From: Aphanomyces cochlioides
Taxonomy: Eukaryota > Oomycota > Saprolegniomycetes > Saprolegniales > Verrucalvaceae
DNA: 64,000 bases
Direction of reading: 5' to 3'
Assembly (NCBI GenBank): GCA_019828595.1
Contig: JAHQRK010000025.1
Location: 744,001-808,000, forward strand
Positions 53,640 to 62,784 of this stretch are shown here, piece by piece. How positions within the stretch are numbered: the first letter of the stretch is position 1; each line of letters opens with the position of its first letter. The notes beneath the pieces were generated by a model that was not told where the DNA came from, did no database searches, and saw only the letters and a program-made list of their open reading frames with translations. The position numbers were made by a program, and so were the translations under genes.

Positions 53640-56600
53640 ATTCACGTGACAACACACATTGCCTTATGTGGAGTTTTCAACGCAGTTTATTTTGTTTCAA
53701 GTAAGATTTCTCACATGAAATTTATGGCAGAACATTTATTCTACTACATATTTGACCAACATGGAACGCTTCTCGTACACTGCCGAATCGCGAATTGACC
53801 TCGCCATATTTTGCACAACATCACGATGGTATCCGGGAAACCTTGGCCGTTGAAACAACCATTTTGCCTCTGCGATCACAATGAAAATTACAGGACATTT
53901 TCATCAAAATCCATGTGATTTTTGTGAGAATCACGCAGGACTTCTTCGATGAAACTTGTCGAGTTGAAGGCCTCTGTTTCCACCAAAATTATTAGGAACG
54001 AGAGCATGAACGGTGCATGCAATCAAGTGAAGGTCAATGGTCGTGGGACTCCCAAGTAAATTTTTCTGGAAATGTTCGACGGAGAGCCGAGAGCATTGGC
54101 TGGATGAAGGGCTTCTGAAAATGTTTGTTGCGGCCGACTCTGGAATGAAGAAGGCGACTTCGACGACAACATCACTCACCATTACAAATAGCCCTGACCT
54201 TTTCACGAGAAAATATATTTTTACCAATTTTCTAAAATTATTCAAAAACCGTAATTCATATCTTTGTATTGGGTAAAATTAGGTCATCATATCTTTTTCG
54301 AAATACAAATTCCATTTTCCCAAAAATTATATTTAGGCATTCGATTTTAATTATATTGATTTTTGTATGTCATAATTTTATTTATGGCAATCGTATTTCG
54401 GTCGAGATACGATGGATAGAGCCAATCAAAGCATGAAGAAATAGTGAATATGAGTGAGCTGACAAGATTGACTCCAAAGAGGGCATAAGGCTCATTGCAG
54501 AGTCAATCTACTACTTAGAGAGTAACTACAAGGAGAAGCATTTATATCTAAATTCTTGGGAGGAAGCACGTGTGGAAAAGTGCTCCAATTTCTTATATAA
54601 TCACTCATGGCCCGTCTGGCAACCGAAAATATTACAATAAATAGGCCCAAAATGCCATTTTGAGGCCAAATTCAATTATTGAGGTAAAAATATGACCTTG
54701 ATTATCTCGGAGAGTTTTGCACCAAATCCTATATTTTCGGTTGGGATATACTCACTGGAGGCTCCCAAAATGCCATTTTACGAAATAGAGGTTTTACCTC
54801 CATTTTGAATATGCCATAAATCGTTGATCCCAATTTAGCTGAAAATGGCATTTTGATATTGAAATTTTGCCAGACGTTCATGAATTATTGATCCAGGCGT
54901 GAAACTTGTAGAGCGACGATGATTTATTAAGTGATTCTAGGAGCCACAGAAGTCCCGGAATTTCCACACGAGCTACACTACGATGATAAAAAGCATGTGA
55001 GGGAAATGCGGATATGATCCATCGAGAAAGACGAAACAATATCTCTAGATATATAAGTCTTAGGATAAGATAATTAACTTTTTAACATGGAATTGAGCTC
55101 GTGGTATGAAAATATGCTTCAAGACTATACATGCAGAACGTGATACCATAACATGGGGAACGAAAATCGACGAAGTGGTGATTTTGTCACATGGCATGGA
55201 ACGTGTGAACCACGCGATAGCATAGTAATTTGACGAAGAGTCGCTGTGTTTGAGTCGCTGAAAACACAAAATGATATCCTTTCATTAAATATAAACCTCT
55301 TGGTGGATGTAGCCTCTATTGTGTTGACCTTATTAGTTCTATCGGCTCACGATCAAATGGTCATCGTTCGACGAAAGCACCAGCGCGGTCACTACAGGCT
55401 GCATTATCCAATTTACACAAGGTAAAGTAGATAGAACTAAATCATTGGTTAAAAAGATGAAATATCTCCACCGAGATACGATTTCCGATGACAAGTCAGT
55501 ATTCTGCGTAATCGAAATAGCATTGATGCAATCAGGCCTTTGATTTTAAATCTCTGAGATGTTCCACAATCAGTGTATACGGTAGTGGAGATCCCTAGTG
55601 CATTATGCTTATAACAATTAGTCGGATCTGAAGTCACTACACGACGGCAGAAAGTGTAATTTGGTATAAAATTCGTAGCTGAAATATTGAAAATATTTCA
55701 ATTTTTTTTGAGACATCGCAGAACATTCAGAATCAACTTTTCCACAACGCGACACAATGCCGTGCACCAGGACAATGCCGCCGGAGATTCTCGTTAAAGT
55801 GGCCTTCTTCATACCTGAATGGAGTTTTGTCCAAGCATTTCTTGAAGCCCTTCGACCCATCCAAGACCTTGGACCTCTTGAACATCTCTGGCAGCTTCAT
55901 GTGTTAGGTTGGAAGGCGAACGAATTGTGGCCACGACTCGACTTGACAAAAATGACTGCTGTTTCTCAAGACCATATCGAAGCCATTGCCAAATACTACT
56001 CGGAAGTTGGTGTGAATGTCTCGACAAATTTGGATTGGTTTCGTCAATTCGTGGGTCACATGACATCGATACATTGGATGGGGAGGGAGTTGCTGCCTCA
56101 TGTTTTGGTCGAGTGGAAAGATCTTCGAATTACTTGGATCATTATTACTTCGATTTATTTTGACAAGCATTTTATTGAAGGCCTGTCGTATCTTAACTAT
56201 CTTGAAGTATTTCGTGGACATGGCATGACCCCATTCCGAACTGAAGCAATGTTGAAGTATGCCGCGTCAAGTTCATCGCTTCGACACTTATATCTACGAA
56301 CTTCTGATAGAAGATACTTTGGTGATCGTCACTGCGCTCTTACCATGTCAATGGCAAAAGACTTAATCCAGTGGATTACAACCCAACTAGTCCGTGTCCT
56401 GGAACTATACAGTTTTTCATGGAAAGACTCCAATCTTCGGAAGGAAGTCATGACAGCAGTCTTGGCTTGTGAAACCATCGAGAAGTTTGGTATCTCTGAG
56501 TATGATTGTGCAGATTTTTCTGTTACAGCCAAGTACCATCGGCTCACGAGGCAAACTCATTTGGACTTCTACGACTTTGGAAGAAAACGGTATCATACCG

Positions 56601-56714
56601 TGGATTTGAACCACGTACATGACTTCATATACCACTTTGGACTTTTCTTCTTGGAAACCGACGAGTTGGTGCTATCTCAGCCTCATGTTACAGAATTTGA
56701 CGTTCTCTGGGAAA
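53640..56714. repeat. Large inverted repeat, right arm
   Basis: See the left arm. The right arm carries 19 additional bases between CCATAAC and GAAGTGG near 55158-55176. They end in AC, like the preceding bases, so a slippage-type deletion in the left arm is the simplest explanation. Outer identity ends inside the FLR gene at about 56714, after GTTCTCTGGGAAA. Confidence 0.95.
53996..54191 (-). pseudogene. FLR-family relic in right arm
   Basis: Mirror copy of 52205-52400, with the same truncated F-box-like start. Confidence 0.6.
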
Positions 56715-56860
56715 CAATTTGTAGCTTTTCCCGTCGTGTTGCGACTTCTCATGAGATGAACACGTTTCAGCTCAACGTACTATTGATCTCCACGTTTGCT
56801 CAGAGCTCTAGAATTAACGACGTGATTGCTCAATGTGATATACAAGAAACAAAACATTGA
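55757..56860 (+). CDS. FLR-family protein, second copy with changed C terminus
   Basis: Starts at ATG 55757 with the same 319 residues as the gene at 50658-49450 (through VTEFDVLWE). At the edge of the inverted repeat it switches to an unrelated tail of about 48 residues (TICSFSRRVATSHEMN ... IQETKH). The LRR-like C-terminal block is therefore missing. The copy is open but probably a truncated duplicate; expression could use the duplicated promoter. Further FLR C-terminal debris follows at 56995-57440 from a different copy. Confidence 0.65.
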   Translation: MPCTRTMPPEILVKVAFFIPEWSFVQAFLEALRPIQDLGPLEHLWQLHVLGWKANELWPRLDLTKMTAVSQDHIEAIAKYYSEVGVNVSTNLDWFRQFVGHMTSIHWMGRELLPHVLVEWKDLRITWIIITSIYFDKHFIEGLSYLNYLEVFRGHGMTPFRTEAMLKYAASSSSLRHLYLRTSDRRYFGDRHCALTMSMAKDLIQWITTQLVRVLELYSFSWKDSNLRKEVMTAVLACETIEKFGISEYDCADFSVTAKYHRLTRQTHLDFYDFGRKRYHTVDLNHVHDFIYHFGLFFLETDELVLSQPHVTEFDVLWETICSFSRRVATSHEMNTFQLNVLLISTFAQSSRINDVIAQCDIQETKH

Positions 56861-56994
56861 AGATTTCAATGAAATTGGAATTTATCCTTGAAAAAGTGAT
56901 AGTGCAAAGTTGGGGAGAAATACCCGATGGACGTCAACCTATTTCCGTTGTGTCGTCGCCAACGAATCAATGATATCAATGTACGAATATGAGA

Positions 56995-57440
56995 GTTTAC
57001 CACCTACGACTCGTGGAAACCTTCTTCCTCTGTTTACATTTGAAGTGGACTATATGCAACTTAGCTCGTTGAGGTTCATGTTCACTGGTTCATTGCAAAA
57101 TGCCGCCAATTTATTCAACAACGTCAATCCAAGCGAGTTCATCAACCTTTTTGAACCTCCGTTTCGATCGAATGTCCTTCCTGCCTAGTTATGTGCAGGG
57201 GCCACCGTCGCCCATCTTCAGAGCGGAGTATATGGAAGGCTCTAGCGCCTTTGTTGCTTCAAACTCCTATCGAAGAAATGCAAGTGGAGCATAAGTTGAC
57301 AAAACCTGATGTGGTTCAATTGAGTAAGGCAATGCAACACCATCCGACACTTCAGGATCTCTCATTCATGTGCTCTAAGCTAACTTTTCCTGCTGCTAAA
57401 ACTCTTCTGAACACAGTCCCTGCTCAAGTGAATCCTCAAG
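56995..57440 (+). pseudogene. FLR-family relic (C-terminal half)
   Basis: Frames read NNVNPSEFINLFEPPFRSNV, then after a stop and shift WKALAPLLLQTPIEEMQV, LSKAMQHHPTLQDLSFMCSK and AAKTLLNTVPAQV. These are the FNDV ... LAPLL ... HHPTLQDL region of the family. The 5' half is absent, and the end runs into unrelated sequence. 57441-57709 holds no gene. Confidence 0.7.
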
Positions 57441-57709
57441 GTATAATGTACCTTTCTGCTTTTGTTACCTTTGTTAATGAAAATATTCGATGTTTCCCTT
57501 GACTTTATAACCATTTCAAGATCCGACACAAGAAACACAGATTTCGTAAGAGTTTAGGAGCAACTGTGTACAAACACTTTGTCAAGCCAAGCCACGACGC
57601 ACAACATCAAAACCTCAGTGAATCTTCATTAGTAAAGCAAGAAAACTGAGTTGTGGCAGGGTTCTTCTGCAACTGAAAGTGCTCACGACAATAGAAATTG
57701 AACATGCGC

Positions 57710-59005
57710 TTAGATTAGGCAGTCAGCTAATTGGAGGCACTTGAAGTATATCCCTTGATCTTGGGCCAATTGTATCAACGTTTCGTACTTGGATTGAGTG
57801 ACATTCTCCGTGCCGCGTGATTCTTCCCACTCAATCGATACCCTTCGTACTGTTGGAGGCATAGACTGTAGAAGAAATTTCATTCCATCAAAAGACACTG
57901 AACGGCAATACAACAAACGCAACTCTTCAAGTGCTTGATGATGGCAGATTGTTTCGGTCAGTTTCTTTAAATCCTCTGTTACGAAATCGATGGAGCACAG
58001 GTCAATGCGTTTCAGCATGGACTGTTCGATCAAGGGTGCCAAAATATTCCATACATCGCGAAATCCATAAATGAAGTTCATCTCCAATCTGAAAGTTTGT
58101 CCGCATTTTTGAAACACTGGCTCAAACGGAGAGATAAGATTAGGTACATCGTTGAAGTCGAAAATTTCGTTCATGAATCCTAGAGGATTAAGCTCCAATA
58201 CCAACTTGTTTTCCTTTCGGGTGTATTCGCCATCCATCTCAAAGCCAGACGTATTTGTTTCGTACATGTGGATAGATTCTGATGAAGTGACTCTCAAAGC
58301 AGCTGTGATAACTTCCTGCCGAAGACTTTGACTTTCCCAAGTGAATTCCGCCAAACTAAGGTTTTGAATTGGTTGGGAGGTAATCCACTGCAACAAGTCA
58401 TTCGCCATAGATGTTGTCACGGTGCAATGACCATCGTGAGCACGAGCGGATGTCGCGAGCGTCAATCTTCGTAGGGATGAACTCATCGCTGCAAACTTGA
58501 AAATAGCCGCTGCCATCTCAACAGTACACTCGTAGTGGGTCAAGGACTTGAGATAGTTCAGATATGTCAGAGATTCAACAAACTTAGATCGTTCGCGACT
58601 CAAGTAGTTCACTGTAGTGATGCGAAATCCATTCCATTCGATCAAAGTGCTTGGATCAACATCGATTCCGAAATATACAATCGAAGTCTCAGGACCAAAA
58701 TTACAGGAAAACCAAATGACATCTATCTTGTCGTCCACACTGACTTTGGTGTAGTATGTCGCAACTTCTTGCACATACTCAAGGAATTCCTCGTCCATTA
58801 GCGTTAAATCTAAGCGAGGCCAGAGGTTACCCTGCGTCCAACCCAGTATTTCGAGTTGTCGTAAATTTTCCAGAGGTCCAAGCAGATTCGTAGGGCGAAA
58901 GGCTTCAAGAAACAGTTTCACTGTTGCCCACTCTTCAAGATAGAGTGCTAGATTGATAACAACTTCAGACGGCAAGGCAATGCTATCGCTTTTGGTCTTC
59001 TTCAT
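57710..59005 (-). CDS. FLR-family F-box-like/LRR protein
   Basis: Intact 431-residue frame from ATG 59005; the LP motif is at residues 11-12 as in other members. Blocks in order: LPSEVVINLALYLEEWATVK, LGPLENLRQLEILGW, LWPRLDLTLMDEEFLEYV, YYTKVSVDDKIDVIWF, WNGFRITTVNYL, IFKFAAMSSSLRRLTL, VTTSMANDLLQWITSQPIQN, FTWESQSLRQEVITAALRV, VWNILAPLIEQSMLKRIDL, ICHHQALEELRLLYC, PPTVRRVSIEW, and a C-terminal YETLIQLAQDQGIYFKCL. Probable F-box-like adaptor with LRR-like C-terminal half (inference). It is diverged from the broken copy at 59206 with 200 bases between starts, a shared bidirectional promoter region that was duplicated at 7962/8179. Confidence 0.85.
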   Translation of the reverse strand: MKKTKSDSIALPSEVVINLALYLEEWATVKLFLEAFRPTNLLGPLENLRQLEILGWTQGNLWPRLDLTLMDEEFLEYVQEVATYYTKVSVDDKIDVIWFSCNFGPETSIVYFGIDVDPSTLIEWNGFRITTVNYLSRERSKFVESLTYLNYLKSLTHYECTVEMAAAIFKFAAMSSSLRRLTLATSARAHDGHCTVTTSMANDLLQWITSQPIQNLSLAEFTWESQSLRQEVITAALRVTSSESIHMYETNTSGFEMDGEYTRKENKLVLELNPLGFMNEIFDFNDVPNLISPFEPVFQKCGQTFRLEMNFIYGFRDVWNILAPLIEQSMLKRIDLCSIDFVTEDLKKLTETICHHQALEELRLLYCRSVSFDGMKFLLQSMPPTVRRVSIEWEESRGTENVTQSKYETLIQLAQDQGIYFKCLQLADCLI

Positions 59006-59205
59006 GGCAGCAAAATCGAATTCTAGTATGCAGTTTCTCGATCCGCCAGTTGGATATTTTTTTCACTTAGTGATGCAGTGTCGACTGTGAATAATTTCAG
59101 TTTCTGTGCATCGATTGGCGAAATTTGTCGTGACATCAAACTGACCAAACCTTAACGACTTAAGCACGCACCATCAGATTTTGTTTTCTAGAACCAAGTG
59201 TATTC
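59006..59205. promoter_or_regulatory. Shared upstream region of head-to-head FLR pair
   Basis: 200 bases between two diverging starts. Similar sequence (GTGAATAATTTCAGTTTCTG-like, then CTGACCAA ... CTTAACG) is retained at about 7963-8178 and 11828-11960, so the intergenic region was duplicated together with the coding parts. It must hold any promoter for 57710-59005. No TATA-type element was assigned. Confidence 0.45.
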
Positions 59206-60360
59206 ATGAAGAAGGTGAGGATTGAGAACGTCTTCTTACCATCAGAAGTGCTACTCAAAGTTGTTTTCTACATTCCAAAGTGGGAGACTGTCTGTATGCT
59301 TCTCGAGGCACTTCGTCCATTCAATCTTCTTGGACCACTAGAACATTTATGGCAACAGAAATTGCATGGCTGGAATAATGAGTTTGTGTTTTGCCACGTT
59401 TGGATCTAACAGGATGAACGAAACTTCTCGTGAACACCTTCAAGGCATTGCAAAGTATTACGCCAATGTCCGTGTGAACGACGATACTGACTTGGATTGT
59501 GTTGTCGCTATGTTGATCCATCGGTGTCGATCTGTCACGTTGAAGGCAAGTACAGGCTCTACAGAGATCCTGAGACTTTGATCAAATGGAAATCATTTCG
59601 CATCACTTGGCTCCAAACCAATAAGTTTCAACCGACCAAGTTTGGCGACTACTTTGTGCATCTTGAGCATTTGGTGGAGTTTTGGGAATACGATTGCATT
59701 TTAGTTGATGTCTCGGCTATTTTCAAGTTTGCCGCGACCAGTTCATCCCTTCGCGTTTTGGAAATCGATACATGTCCTCGTTCATATGCCATAAATTGTA
59801 CAATTACAACGTCCATGGCAAATGATCTCCTGCAATGGCTTGTTTCCTAGCCCTTTCGACGTTTAGGCTTTGGAAATTTCACTTGGACCGACCAAACTCT
59901 TCGGCATCAAGTATTGAAAGCTGCGTTCCAAAGTTGTACAGTCGAGAAAGTCTGACTTTTTGAGTAGGAAACCTCTTTGACACTCGATTTTGGAATTGCT
60001 GGAATATACGATCGACGGGAAGGTTCCTTGACTTGACATTTTTGTGATCAAATTAAGTGTTCAATTTCTGGAAGTCTTGCAACAGTGTCAATTGAATATT
60101 CTCGAGTTCATATTTGTCAAATTCACGGCAGCAGATATGATTGAAGTGGTCAAAACTATTCATGATCATCCAACAATTGAAGGCTTGTACATGCACACTT
60201 GCACGGTCCCTTTTGATGGATTGGTGGCTCTGCTCAATGCAGCGCCTCACTCAATGAGAAGAGTGGCGCTTTCAACCGTTGTCGTTAAATACGCAATGCA
60301 ATTGATTGCGACACTTTGACAAACTTGGCAAGCGAACACGGCATTGAGCTTGTATGGTCT
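59206..60360 (+). pseudogene. FLR-family gene, multiple lesions
   Basis: ATG 59206 opens MKKVRIENVFLPSEVLLKVV, LRPFNLLGPLEHLWQ, then shifts near 59400 to a frame with SREHLQGIAKYYANVRVNDD, shifts again near 59500 to YVDPSVSICH, LIKWKSFRITWL, IFKFAATSSSLRVLEI and TITTSMANDLLQWLVS. There a TAG stands before the PFRRL-FGNFTW region. The C-terminal frame 60044-60319 has TIHDHPTIEGLYMHTC and LLNAAPHSMRRVAL. Relatives: 5615-6271, 8179-8280 and 17228-17545. Confidence 0.8.
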
Positions 60361-60421
60361 TAGTCCTGATACAAGAGGAATTCATGGTAGACGTGGAGCA
60401 GTGACCAACTGATTTGCCTCA

Positions 60422-60832
60422 TTACCTGGGCGTTGGAAATACATTCCGTACAACTGAGACATCAATTTGAATGAGGATTGCTTTAAGAAACGGTACTATT
60501 TGAAGCACATCGGCCAACTTAATCGGAGAAACGTGGAGCAGTAAATAACCCCTCATGGAAAATTTACCATTACGTATGAATTTGAGTCCATCGTAAGCTG
60601 ACATGAGGGAATCTCCATTATAAACGCGAAAATATCTGCAAACATCATGACGACTTGGAATAGGGTTCAAGCAGCAGTCATGCTCTGATTGTGGGAACAA
60701 AGCTACAAGAAATTCACGTCCATTAATTTGTATGACAAACATCCGCCAGCAATAGACATCATCTTCTTCTTTCACAGATGAATAGTCTACTTTGACTGTC
60801 TTTTTGACATTCGTGAGTTCGGGTGGTGCCAA
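60422..60832 (-). CDS. Hypothetical 136-residue protein or 3' exon
   Basis: Open frame overlapping by 46 bases the end of the FLR gene upstream, in another frame. It begins at a GCC/CTG-type codon rather than ATG (MAPPELTNVKKTVKVDYSSV as translated), so it may be an exon spliced to the upstream gene or part of a decayed gene. The text (CWRMFVIQINGREFLVALF, SRHDVCRYFRVYNGDS, VLQIVPFLKAILIQIDV) looks like globular protein but matches no family I know. Confidence 0.35.
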   Translation of the reverse strand: MAPPELTNVKKTVKVDYSSVKEEDDVYCWRMFVIQINGREFLVALFPQSEHDCCLNPIPSRHDVCRYFRVYNGDSLMSAYDGLKFIRNGKFSMRGYLLLHVSPIKLADVLQIVPFLKAILIQIDVSVVRNVFPTPR

Positions 60833-62280
60833 CGTGTGATTTGGGGTATTTCTATCTTCGTATTGCCATCCTGTAGGGGATCACCACAATACTTGTTCCA
60901 TATTTGAATCGAACGTTTTCGGGCCAACTCCAGTAATTCAGCCATTTCTCTATATGAGTAGAATTGAAGCAAGTCGTATTCTCTCGATACAAACGCCACT
61001 TTTCGCACTGAGGCTGGAACTGTTGAAAGAAGTGTTGATGCCCCCTCTGAGGGTAGACGACTGTGACCAAGTACGAGCTCTTGCAGAGTTGGATGGTCCT
61101 GAATGACGCTAGCAATTTGAATCGCAATCGTAGTCGTAAAATTTCCACTCATAACTTCCAAGATTTCAATTGGCGACTCGTGCAATAATGTCGTCAAGAC
61201 AGTCTGGACATCCATCGAGTGTAGATCTTTCACTTGGAGTTTCTTGACTTTAGTTTGGAGAAATCGTCGAAATAGGGAAAGAAAATCACTTAAACCGCCA
61301 TGATCCAAAGTATGCACTCCATTCCTGTACGGATTGTGGAAATTCAAAGTAAGTCCGTCCTTCTTGCGATCGTAAAATCCTTGAAATATCCACGTCGCGC
61401 TACTACCTTCAAAGAGTCTAAATCGTTCCAGAGTCTGTTTCTCCAGTGCTGTCGTCAATACTTGCTGCCGTAGGCTTTTGCTTTCCCACGTGAAATTCTC
61501 CAATTCAAAGCGCTGGATCGGCTGGGATTCAATCCACTTGAGTAAATCCGTTGCCATGGAATTTGTGATCACACAATGATTCTCGACTCTGCGATCAACA
61601 GTCTCGAGAATTAATTCCCGTACCGACAATGTTGATGCCATAAATTTGAAAATGGTCGTCGCAATGGGCGGTGTGCAGCGATACCACTGGAGATCATGAA
61701 GGAAATCGAGATACGACAGCGCTTCCTCGAGTTGATTCGGATGAATATTTGTAAAATTGATTGATGTAATTCGACAGTCCTTCCATCGCTGAATCATAGT
61801 TAGTTGGATGTAGCCGCGATAATCATGGGATTTTGTCCATGAAATTGACGCCATGGGATCGACAAATTGACGAACCCACACCACGTCTGTCTTCTCATTC
61901 ACAGCCACTTTGGAATAATACTTGGCGATACCTTCAAGGGGAATGCGAGAAGGGGCGTTGAATTTTAATAGATTCAGCCGTGGCCACAAGTCAATGGAAC
62001 GCCAACCCAACATAATCAACATGCGTAGATTTTCCAATGGACCAAGGACATCGCTGTTTGGCTCAAAAGCGTTGATAAAGTGCTCCAAATCCGACCATTC
62101 TGGGATGAAGAATGCAATCTTGACCATAACTTCCGTCGGAAGCAAGCGGATTGCATTGGAACTCTCCGATTCTCTACCGGGGGGTCCTTGGATCTCATCT
62201 TGGCTTGCCATGGCACTTGGAGAATGCATCTCAAAGGACATGTTCCTGTATAATAGTTCTGAATTTATTATATAACACAA
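60787..62280 (-). CDS. FLR-family F-box-like/LRR protein
   Basis: Intact frame of up to 497 residues. Possible starts are 62280, 62241 (MSFEMHSPSA) and 62211 (MASQDEIQGPPG); the last is nearest to the family's usual distance from the LP motif. Blocks: LLPTEVMVKIAFFIPEWSDL, VLGPLENLRMLIMLGW, LWPRLNLLKF, LEGIAKYYSKVAVNEKTDVV, WVRQFVDPMASISW, WKDCRITSINF, IFKFMASTLSVRELIL, VITNSMATDLLKWIESQPIQ, FTWESKSLRQQVLTTALEKQ, FLQTKVKKLQVKDL, IQDHPTLQELVLGHS, PASVRKVAF and ARKRSIQIWNK. After the usual family end it has an extra 32-residue tail (IEIPQITRWHHPNSRM ...), which might be intronic read-through. The best-preserved member in the window; predicted protein-interaction role only. Confidence 0.85.
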   Translation of the reverse strand: MCYIINSELLYRNMSFEMHSPSAMASQDEIQGPPGRESESSNAIRLLPTEVMVKIAFFIPEWSDLEHFINAFEPNSDVLGPLENLRMLIMLGWRSIDLWPRLNLLKFNAPSRIPLEGIAKYYSKVAVNEKTDVVWVRQFVDPMASISWTKSHDYRGYIQLTMIQRWKDCRITSINFTNIHPNQLEEALSYLDFLHDLQWYRCTPPIATTIFKFMASTLSVRELILETVDRRVENHCVITNSMATDLLKWIESQPIQRFELENFTWESKSLRQQVLTTALEKQTLERFRLFEGSSATWIFQGFYDRKKDGLTLNFHNPYRNGVHTLDHGGLSDFLSLFRRFLQTKVKKLQVKDLHSMDVQTVLTTLLHESPIEILEVMSGNFTTTIAIQIASVIQDHPTLQELVLGHSRLPSEGASTLLSTVPASVRKVAFVSREYDLLQFYSYREMAELLELARKRSIQIWNKYCGDPLQDGNTKIEIPQITRWHHPNSRMSKRQSK

Positions 62281-62784
62281 AAATCGATTAATAGTGGTTT
62301 ATTTTCTGCTTACTCTAGTATGTACAGTACGCTGGTCAATCTATAAATTATCAAAGGTTATCAATGAAACAAACAAGCCAAAATATACATGTACTATGAA
62401 TACTCAAAATGTATTCAATTAAACAGGTCAATCCATTTTATGACATTTGAAAAGTGTGTACATTGGAAGAAATTTTGCACGGAGCTCTGATAATAGCACA
62501 CCTCTTTCCCCAAGATCATTTCGCGAGTCGTGCATAGTTTATTACTACTATGTGACAATTGAAAAAACGCAAAACCAATCCAACACATGATCTCAGAGGA
62601 GACAACATAAAGTATGATGACAACATCCTGATTATTCATCACTTGATTTTATTGCACCGCATTGAGTAGAATATTCATGTATTTTGTTGAACGTTTGTTG
62701 TATTTTCTTCGATGCCCACGAATTATCTTAATTGTGCTCAATCTTGACGATGAAGGTGAGTGAAAAGATAACTTCGGGGTCGAC
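62281..62784. other. Intergenic, no supported gene
   Basis: AT-rich, with one weak minus frame (62415-62642). Contains the upstream region of the gene starting near 62241 and the downstream end of the LRR/acidic-tail gene. Confidence 0.4.
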
